Assembly: GCA_947584825.1 (NCBI GenBank)
Contig: CANPWR010000034.1
Span: 1 to 12,683 of the forward strand
Reading direction: 5' to 3'
Source: an uncultured Clostridia bacterium
GTDB taxonomy: Bacteria > Bacillota > Clostridia > Oscillospirales > Ruminococcaceae
Length of the DNA: 12,683 nucleotides
Shown: piece by piece, positions 1 to 5,553 of the stretch
How the letters are laid out: each line of letters begins with the position of its first letter
How positions within the stretch are numbered: position 1 is the stretch's first letter
Notes under the pieces: generated by a model
What the model saw: the letters and a program-made list of their open reading frames with translations, nothing else
Told to the model about the DNA's origin: nothing
Database searches by the model: none
Made by a program: the position numbers and the translations under genes

Positions 1-1206
1 ATGTGCAACAGTTTCAACTATACCGTAATCAATGCCAATACTTGCCTTGATTAGATCCTCGCCGTAGCCTGTTACAGCAGAGGCTTTGATATTAATTCTT
101 CCGTCTGAAAGTGTGTATATCTCCTTTATCTTGTCTGTTATAATGTCAAGCGGCTGACCTTTATTAGAGCAGTAGTGATTGTAAAGAAGCTTTCCATCGG
201 GAGTGATAAGCACCAGTTTTGTAGTCGTAGAACCTGCATCAACACCCAGATAAGCGTCGCCTTTATATGTATTTATATCTTCATATTTAAGGTCTGACTT
301 TTTGTGTCTTTCAACAAACTCGTGATATTCTTCCTTTGATTTGAATAACGGCTCTCCGACAACGATGTTATCGGCTGCCTTTGAGTTAAGTATCTTCTCA
401 AGAGCCTCGTCTATTGTCATAGGCTCTGCTATCTGTTCAGCCTGAAGTGCGCTTCCGTATGCCATAAAGCAGGGAGCAAGTTCCGGGAAAATTGCGTGTT
501 CGTCATCAAGCTTTAAAGTTGTGACAAAAGCTTTTCTAAGACCGCTGAGGAAAGACAATGGTCCCCCCAAAAACAGAACCTTGCCTGCGATCTTTCTTCC
601 CTGAGCAAGTCCCGAAACGGTTTGGTCAACAACCGCCTGATAGATCGATGCTGCAATGTCCTCTTTTTTTGCTCCTTGATTTAAAAGCGGCTGAATGTCA
701 GACTTCGCAAAAACACCGCACCTTGACGCAATAGGGTAAATCTTCTCCGCCTTTAGAGAAAGTTCATTAAGCTCGTCCGGCGTCACGCCGAGAAGCGTTG
801 CCATCTGGTCGATAAAAGCACCCGTTCCGCCTGCACACGAGCCGTTCATACGCTGTTCAACTCCGCCTGTCAGGAAGATTATTTTTGCATCCTCCCCGCC
901 AAGCTCAACTACAACGTCAGCGTCGGGATAGCTTTTGTTTACCGCAACAAATGCAGAGTAAACCTCCTGAACAAATTCAATTCCGCTGGCGTTTGCTATT
1001 CCCAGACCTGCCGAGCCGGTTATGGCAATTTTAAACCTCTCGCCCTTGTATTTATCTCTGATTATTTTAAGCTGTTCAGCAACAGTTTCCTTAACCTTAG
1101 AATAATGTCTCTCATATTTATTGTAGACTATTTCTTCGCCGTCTAAAATAACGGTTTTAACTGTTGTCGATCCGACATCAATACCAAGATCATAAATTTT
1201 ATTCAT
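1..1206 (-). CDS. 2-hydroxyacyl-CoA dehydratase activase-like protein (two ASKHA domains), 3' part outside window
   Basis: Reading leftward from the ATG at 1206, the frame stays open for 402 codons to the window edge, so only the N-terminal part is present. Two ASKHA ATP-binding modules of the BcrAD/BadFG/HgdC family are visible. The phosphate-1 loops are GIDVGSTTVK (residues 8-17) and GVDAGSTTTK (321-330). NGSCAGGTG and SRCGVFAKSD place Cys124 and Cys163 where HgdC-type activases bind a [4Fe-4S] cluster shared by the dimer. Known family members use ATP hydrolysis to drive an electron into a 2-hydroxyacyl-CoA dehydratase. Large clostridial homologues of about 1400 residues carry two ASKHA domains followed by dehydratase-like segments; the second ASKHA domain here suggests that large form, but its C-terminus is not visible. 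The substrate is unknown. The start is supported by GGAG about 6 bases upstream. It is cytoplasmic and divergent from the GH5 cluster. Confidence 0.88.
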   Translation of the reverse strand, partial: MNKIYDLGIDVGSTTVKTVILDGEEIVYNKYERHYSKVKETVAEQLKIIRDKYKGERFKIAITGSAGLGIANASGIEFVQEVYSAFVAVNKSYPDADVVVELGGEDAKIIFLTGGVEQRMNGSCAGGTGAFIDQMATLLGVTPDELNELSLKAEKIYPIASRCGVFAKSDIQPLLNQGAKKEDIAASIYQAVVDQTVSGLAQGRKIAGKVLFLGGPLSFLSGLRKAFVTTLKLDDEHAIFPELAPCFMAYGSALQAEQIAEPMTIDEALEKILNSKAADNIVVGEPLFKSKEEYHEFVERHKKSDLKYEDINTYKGDAYLGVDAGSTTTKLVLITPDGKLLYNHYCSNKGQPLDIITDKIKEIYTLSDGRINIKASAVTGYGEDLIKASIGIDYGIVETVAH

Positions 1207-1240
1207 AAAGCTCTCCATTCTCAGTTTGGATTTATCTCAT

Positions 1241-1257
1241 CTTAGTACTAAGTTATA
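1241..1257 (-). promoter_or_regulatory. Possible -10 box with overlapping palindromic operator for the activase gene
   Basis: CTTAGTACTAAG (1241-1252) is a perfect 12-base palindrome. On the minus strand it directly follows TATAAC (1252-1257), a plausible -10 element about 45 bases upstream of the activase start codon. No convincing -35 box lies at 16-18 bases. The placement would suit a repressor site at the transcription start, but no regulator can be named. Confidence 0.4.
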
Positions 1258-1427
1258 GTTCATTTCGCAATAGATTTTATTGTCAGTATTATCCTTTGTT
1301 GTGTTTCGTACTTTATGATTATACAATAATTTTAATAAAAAATAAAGACCTTTTATCAAAAGATTTATTGGTAAATATACAGATAATATGCTAAATACTC
1401 AAGCGACTGTTAAAAAATAAGGGATTG

Positions 1428-1445
1428 TTTATCAGCTGTGATAAA
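1428..1445. promoter_or_regulatory. Inverted repeat TTTATCA-GCTG-TGATAAA
   Basis: Seven-base arms match perfectly around a 4-base spacer. It lies about 60 bases upstream of the -35 box of the first GH5 gene. There is no T-run, so it is not a terminator. It could be an activator or repressor site, or a chance palindrome in A/T-rich DNA. Confidence 0.35.
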
Positions 1446-1507
1446 TTAATATAACTGACCCAATATTATCTATACATATAAAATTAATAAAAAGTTAATA
1501 AGAATTA

Positions 1508-1536
1508 TTTACTTTATATGACATATTATGTATAAT
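1508..1536 (+). promoter_or_regulatory. Sigma-A-type promoter of the first GH5 gene
   Basis: TTTACT (1508-1513), a 17-base spacer and TATAAT (1531-1536) make a good vegetative promoter. The -10 context TGTATAATA is identical to that of the promoter before the second GH5 gene. The predicted start lies near 1543, leaving a leader of about 50 bases. Confidence 0.65.
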
Positions 1537-1541
1537 ATTTG

Positions 1542-1559
1542 TTGTAAAATATTTTACAA
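1542..1559. promoter_or_regulatory. 18-base perfect palindrome at predicted transcription start
   Basis: TTGTAAAATATTTTACAA is perfectly self-complementary over 18 bases and begins 6 bases after the -10 box. The site covers the predicted +1 position, as expected of an operator for a dimeric repressor. Neither the second GH5 promoter nor any other part of the window has a copy that I can see. Confidence 0.5.
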
Positions 1560-1595
1560 TTTTTATAAATATATGATGAGAAAGGAAAAAATTTT

Positions 1596-3203
1596 ATGAA
1601 GTTTAGAAGAATACTTGCAGGAATTTCAGCAGTTGTAATGTCATTAAGCGCTTTGTCATTTTCGGCTGTTTCAACTGCTTCAGCAGTAACTGCAGACACT
1701 GTTTTTGATGATCTCAATCAAACACAGATTACTGAGGCTATGGGTGCGGGCTGGAATTTAGGAAATCAACTTGAGGCGTCTAATAACGGAGTGCCCAGCG
1801 AAACCGCATGGGGAAATCCTGAAATTACACGGCAAACATTTCAAATGGTCAAAAACGCAGGATTCAAAAACGTAAGAATACCTATATCTTATTTGTCAAT
1901 GATAGGCTCAGCTCCTAAGTATACAATCAATAGTTCTTGGCTTGGCAGAATTAAAGAAGTTGTTGATATGGCATTGGCAGAGGGACTTTATGTAATCATC
2001 AATATGCACGGTGACGGATACACTACTGTATCAGGTTCATGGCTTTTATGTAATGCCTCGAATGATCAGCAGACTGTAATAAAGGAAAAATATGCGGCTT
2101 GTTGGCAGCAGATAGCTGAAACTTTCAATTATTGTGATGAGCATCTTATTTTCGAGTCTATGAATGAAGAGTTTGACGGTACATACACAACGCCCAACAA
2201 AACATATTATTCTAATCTGAATGAATATAATCAGATTTTTATTGATACCGTTCGTAATACAAAGGGCAACAACGCCAAAAGATGGCTTTTAATTCCGGGC
2301 TGGAACACAGATATTGAGTACACAACGGGGAATTACGGCTTTAAGATTCCTACTGATACATACAGAGACGATTCAATTCCCGAAGATGAGCAGAGAATAA
2401 TGATTTCCGTTCACTACTATACTCCTTGGGATTTCTGCGGAGACGGTTCATGGAACAAGACAACTTGGGGAACAGATTCTGAAATACAAACATTAAAAGA
2501 CCTGTTTACAAAATGCTATACTTCATTTGTTTTAAAGGGCTATCCTGTAGTTGTCGGGGAATATGGAGCAATTAACAAGAATAACGAGAGCAGCAGGATT
2601 AAATTTGTAAGCGAGGTATGTAAAGCCGCAAGAAGTATGGGAATGATTCCTGTTATCTGGGATAATAACGGAAACGGTATAGGTGCAGATTCGTTTGGAT
2701 TATTTAACAGATGGTCATATCAGATTACTCAGCAGGGAATAATAAATGCAATTATGAGTGCATTCAGCGGAGACCCAGAACCTGCTCCTGATATTATGAC
2801 AAAGGAAAAAGCTCTTGCTGTTATTTACAGTACAAAAAATGCTACAACTTTAGCTAGTGGAACGGCTGACGCTTCAATGGCAGGAGCTGTTAAGGTTAGA
2901 TGCATATTTGACTGTGCTTCTGATGTTTCTTTTAATCCATATACATATCTTAATCTGTCGTCAACAATTGCCGGAACAAATTCGCAGGCTAGTGCAAAAG
3001 GCACCAACTATGAGACGGGAGTTACTAAATTAACAGCAGACTTAAATCTTACTAATTCAATTAAACAAGGGGATAGCTACAGTATTTCCGCATATACAGT
3101 TTCTTGGGCAAATGCAAGCGATTATGTATTCTTGATAAGAAGCGTTCAGTTCCTTGACTCATATGGAAATGTATTAAAAACAATTGATAAGTATAATAAG
3201 TAG
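1596..3203 (+). CDS. Secreted GH5 endo-glycanase (cellulase-like, GH5_4 type) with C-terminal ancillary domain
   Basis: This 535-residue protein probably hydrolyses beta-1,4-linked glucan or a related hemicellulose outside the cell. Residues 1-30 are a Sec signal peptide (KFRR, hydrophobic core, ASA cleavage site). The catalytic barrel spans about 35-395 and shows GWNLGN (52-57), VRIP (93-96), NMHGDGY (136-142), FESMNE with acid/base Glu191, SVHYY with His273, VVGEYG with nucleophile Glu322, and Trp355. The pattern is closest to subfamily 4, whose members include endoglucanases, lichenases and xyloglucanases, so the substrate is not fixed. Residues about 403-531 form an ancillary domain found in all three GH5 genes here. 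The protein stops exactly where its neighbours begin their linker, so it lacks the basic FN3-like tail. AAAGGA at 1581-1586 supports the start. With its own promoter and terminator it appears monocistronic. Confidence 0.92.
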   Translation: MKFRRILAGISAVVMSLSALSFSAVSTASAVTADTVFDDLNQTQITEAMGAGWNLGNQLEASNNGVPSETAWGNPEITRQTFQMVKNAGFKNVRIPISYLSMIGSAPKYTINSSWLGRIKEVVDMALAEGLYVIINMHGDGYTTVSGSWLLCNASNDQQTVIKEKYAACWQQIAETFNYCDEHLIFESMNEEFDGTYTTPNKTYYSNLNEYNQIFIDTVRNTKGNNAKRWLLIPGWNTDIEYTTGNYGFKIPTDTYRDDSIPEDEQRIMISVHYYTPWDFCGDGSWNKTTWGTDSEIQTLKDLFTKCYTSFVLKGYPVVVGEYGAINKNNESSRIKFVSEVCKAARSMGMIPVIWDNNGNGIGADSFGLFNRWSYQITQQGIINAIMSAFSGDPEPAPDIMTKEKALAVIYSTKNATTLASGTADASMAGAVKVRCIFDCASDVSFNPYTYLNLSSTIAGTNSQASAKGTNYETGVTKLTADLNLTNSIKQGDSYSISAYTVSWANASDYVFLIRSVQFLDSYGNVLKTIDKYNK

Positions 3204-3224
3204 TCAAAAATTCTGACGAAGAGA

Positions 3225-3259
3225 AAATCAGGGGTAAGTTTTCTTACTTCTGATTTTTT
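3225..3259 (+). terminator. Rho-independent terminator of the first GH5 gene
   Basis: AAATCAGGGGTAAG pairs with CTTACTTCTGATTT through a TTTT loop (3239-3242), giving about 14 pairs including two G-U, followed by a T-run at 3254-3259. It begins 21 bases after the stop codon and separates this gene from the next. Confidence 0.85.
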
Positions 3260-3280
3260 GTTAAAAATATAATAAAAATA

Positions 3281-3310
3281 TTGACTTACTATGCAAAATT
3301 ATTGTATAAT
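3281..3310 (+). promoter_or_regulatory. Promoter of the second and third GH5 genes
   Basis: TTGACT (3281-3286) and TATAAT (3305-3310) are 18 bases apart. The -10 context TGTATAATA matches the first GH5 promoter. A weak dyad, TAAGC/GCTTA, lies downstream within about 3316-3336. Confidence 0.7.
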
Positions 3311-3360
3311 AATTATAAGCGTATATAGTATGCTTAATTTAGAACTAATGATTACATATC

Positions 3361-3370
3361 AAGGAAGAGG
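3361..3370 (+). promoter_or_regulatory. Ribosome binding site that fixes the start of the second GH5 gene
   Basis: AAGGAAGAGG ends 7 bases before the ATG at 3378. The frame is also open upstream from an ATG at 3291, but that start would lie inside the promoter spacer and would put 29 unrelated residues ahead of the signal peptide. Confidence 0.75.
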
Positions 3371-3377
3371 TATTATT

Positions 3378-5510
3378 ATGAAACTTAAAAGAATAATTGC
3401 GGGAATCTCAGCAGTTGTAATGTCAGTAAGTGCAATGTCATTTTCGGCAGTTTCAACTGTTGCGGCTGACCCTGCAGACGACGTTTTTGATAATCTGACC
3501 CAACAGCAGATCACTGAGGCTATGGGTCCGGGTTGGAATGTAGGTAACCAGCTTGAGGCTAGCAGTAACGGAATGCCAAACGAGACAGCTTGGACAGGAT
3601 TGAAAATCACACAGGAGCTTATTCAAGCAGTAAAAGCACAAGGCTTTAAGTCAGTAAGAATTCCTGTTTCATATTTGAATAAAATAGGTGCAGCTCCGGA
3701 TTATACTATTGAGTCTGCATGGCTTGATCGTATTCAGGAAGTTGTTGATTACTGCGTAAATGAAGGACTTTATGCAATTATCAATATGCACGGCGACGGA
3801 TACACGACTGTAACAGACGGTTGGCTTATGTCTACTCCGGAAACATCAGGAAGAGTTGGTGTGACACCTGTACCTTATACCGCTGAGCAGCAGGTAGAGG
3901 TTAATAGGAAGTTCGGTTTGGTATGGCAGCAAATTGCAAATAGGTTCAAAGACTACGATGAACACCTTATATTTGAATCTATGAATGAAGTGTTTGACGG
4001 TTCGTACAATACGCCGAAAGCTGAAGTTTATGATATTATTAACAATTACAATCAGATATTTGTAGATACTGTTCGTCAGACAGAGGGTAATAATGCTAAG
4101 AGATGGCTATTAATTCCGGGCTGGAACACAGATATTAACTACACAGTAGGAGATTACGGCTTTGAGATTCCTACTGATACATACAGAGATGTCTCAATTC
4201 CTGAAGATGAGCAGAGAATAATGATTTCTGTACATTATTATAATCCGTGGACTTTCTGCGGAGATGGAGCATCCAGCAAAACAGAGTGGGGAACAGATGT
4301 TGAAGTTAAAGCATTACAGGATTTATTCATTAGATGTTATAAATCATTTGTAATGAATGGATACCCTGTAGTTATAGGCGAGTGCGGTGCTATTAATAAG
4401 AATAATGAGTCTAGCAGAATCAAGTTTATGAGCGAGTTATGCAAGGCTGCAAGAAGCATGGGAATGGTACCTGTTGTTTGGGATAATAACGGACATGGTG
4501 TAGGATCTGATAAATTCGGTTTGTTTAACAGAGCGACATGTGAGGTTACTCAGCAGGGAATTATAAACGCTATTATGGAAGCGTATGAGGGCGAGCCTGA
4601 GCCTGCACCTGATATAATTAATCCTTTGGAGAAAGATGAAGCACTCGGAATAATTTACAGTTCCAAAAGTGCTACAACTTTGGTGAGCGGAAAAGCTGAT
4701 GCTTCAATGGCAAATGCAGTACAAGTCAGATATGTATTTGACTGTGCTTCTGACGTTGCGTTCAATCAGTATTCAAACATTAATCTGTTAGCAACAGTTG
4801 ACGGAACAAATTCAAGTAACACTGTAACAGGCAGCAGTGACTTGACAGGCGCAACTATGTTAACAGCAGTTTTAGACTTGACTAATCCAATAAAAGAAGG
4901 AGACATCTATAGTATTTCAGCATATACAGCTTCGTGGAGTGATGCTTCTGACTATGTATTTTTAATCAGATGTATTGAGTTCCTTGACGCAGACGGAAAT
5001 GTTATCAAAACTATTGATAAGTCAAATAAGCCGGAAGAACCTGTTACACAACCAACATCAAATGATCAAAAAACTGATCCGACATCAGGAAACCAAAAAA
5101 CAGATCCGTCAAAAGATTCATCAACGATCCCGACTGCAAAGGCACCTACAACAGCAGCACCAAATCTAAAAACTGCTCCAAAAGAAACAAGCAAGTCTCA
5201 GGCTGAAAAGGTTATGAAACAGGCTAAAATCAAAAAGATTACTCTTAAGAGTAAGGGCAAGAAGATCACAGTTAAGTGGAAGAAGGTCAGCAAGGCTAAC
5301 GGTTACCAGGTACAGGTATCTGCTAACAAGAAGTTTAAGAAAGTAATTGTAAACAAGAAGTCAGTTAAGAAGACTAATGTTACAATTAAGAGCAAGAAGC
5401 TCAAGAAGGGCAAGACCTACTATGTAAGAGTAAGAGCATTTGCTATTTACGGAAAATCAGGCAAGGCAAACAGTGCTTGGAAAAAGCTTGGTAAGGTTAA
5501 ATTTAAATAA
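3378..5510 (+). CDS. Secreted GH5 endo-glycanase with ancillary domain, Thr/Pro linker and Lys-rich FN3-like domain
   Basis: This 710-residue enzyme is a close paralogue of the preceding gene in its signal peptide (1-30) and barrel (about 35-405). Visible motifs are GWNVGN (52-57), NMHGDGY (136-142), FESMNE with acid/base Glu204, SVHYY with His286, nucleophile Glu335 and Trp368. The residue after the nucleophile is Cys (GECG), where the paralogue has Tyr. Compared with the first gene it carries about 13 extra residues near 152-170. The shared ancillary domain covers about 419-548. It is followed by a Thr/Pro/Asp/Lys linker (550-608) and an FN3-like domain (about 610-710) with ITVKWKKVSKANGYQVQVS and a very high Lys content. 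Such basic repeats are common on secreted clostridial proteins and may bind anionic wall polymers; that role is inference. There is no dockerin and no LPXTG motif. It is probably cotranscribed with the next gene. Confidence 0.92.
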   Translation: MKLKRIIAGISAVVMSVSAMSFSAVSTVAADPADDVFDNLTQQQITEAMGPGWNVGNQLEASSNGMPNETAWTGLKITQELIQAVKAQGFKSVRIPVSYLNKIGAAPDYTIESAWLDRIQEVVDYCVNEGLYAIINMHGDGYTTVTDGWLMSTPETSGRVGVTPVPYTAEQQVEVNRKFGLVWQQIANRFKDYDEHLIFESMNEVFDGSYNTPKAEVYDIINNYNQIFVDTVRQTEGNNAKRWLLIPGWNTDINYTVGDYGFEIPTDTYRDVSIPEDEQRIMISVHYYNPWTFCGDGASSKTEWGTDVEVKALQDLFIRCYKSFVMNGYPVVIGECGAINKNNESSRIKFMSELCKAARSMGMVPVVWDNNGHGVGSDKFGLFNRATCEVTQQGIINAIMEAYEGEPEPAPDIINPLEKDEALGIIYSSKSATTLVSGKADASMANAVQVRYVFDCASDVAFNQYSNINLLATVDGTNSSNTVTGSSDLTGATMLTAVLDLTNPIKEGDIYSISAYTASWSDASDYVFLIRCIEFLDADGNVIKTIDKSNKPEEPVTQPTSNDQKTDPTSGNQKTDPSKDSSTIPTAKAPTTAAPNLKTAPKETSKSQAEKVMKQAKIKKITLKSKGKKITVKWKKVSKANGYQVQVSANKKFKKVIVNKKSVKKTNVTIKSKKLKKGKTYYVRVRAFAIYGKSGKANSAWKKLGKVKFK

Positions 5511-5520
5511 GCAACGGTGA
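4974..5520 (+). repeat. Duplicated 3' module, copy 1
   Basis: The end of the ancillary domain, the linker, the FN3-like domain and ten bases after the stop (GCAACGGTGA) are very similar to 7210-7783. The first 101 bases, apart from one substitution, form two uninterrupted identical runs of 47 and 53 bases. The catalytic regions of the two genes are far more diverged. Confidence 0.85.
5064..5108 (+). repeat. 27-base linker repeats in the second GH5 gene (one full and one partial)
   Basis: The unit at 5064-5090 encodes DQKTDPTSG. The partial copy at 5091-5108 encodes NQKTDP. The homologous stretch of the third gene has one more unit, consistent with slippage or unequal recombination within the linker. 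Confidence 0.85.
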
Positions 5521-5540
5521 ATAGTATATAACTAAATAAT

Positions 5541-5546
5541 AAGGAG
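5541..5546 (+). promoter_or_regulatory. Ribosome binding site of the third GH5 gene
   Basis: AAGGAG lies 7 bases before the ATG at 5554. A TTG directly before it (5551) is in frame but only 4 bases from this site, so the ATG is preferred. Confidence 0.8.
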
Positions 5547-5553
5547 TATTTTG

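Larger units (their letters stand above)
1207..1595. other. Divergent intergenic region between activase and first GH5 gene
   Basis: These 389 A/T-rich bases separate the two divergent genes. I find no credible gene. The region holds a palindrome next to a TATAAC box on the activase side (1241-1257), an inverted repeat at 1428-1445, and a good sigma-A-type promoter followed by an 18-base palindrome on the GH5 side (1508-1559). Bases 1260-1425 show nothing beyond A/T-rich sequence. Confidence 0.8.

Noticed and set aside
1241..1252. FapR operator assignment
   Set aside because: Known FapR sites space the TTAGTA and TACTAA half-sites farther apart; here they overlap.
1456..1465. Shared 10-mer TGACCCAATA, also at 12627-12636, as a regulatory motif
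   Set aside because: There are only two intergenic copies at different distances from promoters, which chance can explain.
1207..1595. Riboswitch or small RNA in the long divergent region
   Set aside because: No conserved riboswitch core or terminator/antiterminator pair is visible, and the predicted GH5 leader is only about 50 bases.
3204..3224. Decayed remnant of the linker and FN3-like domain after the first GH5 gene
   Set aside because: The sequence runs straight into a terminator and shows no similarity to the linker of the other genes.
3291..3377. Upstream in-frame extension of the second GH5 gene
   Set aside because: It overlaps the promoter, lacks a ribosome binding site and would place 29 residues before a complete signal peptide. 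The ATG at 3378 with AAGGAAGAGG is better.
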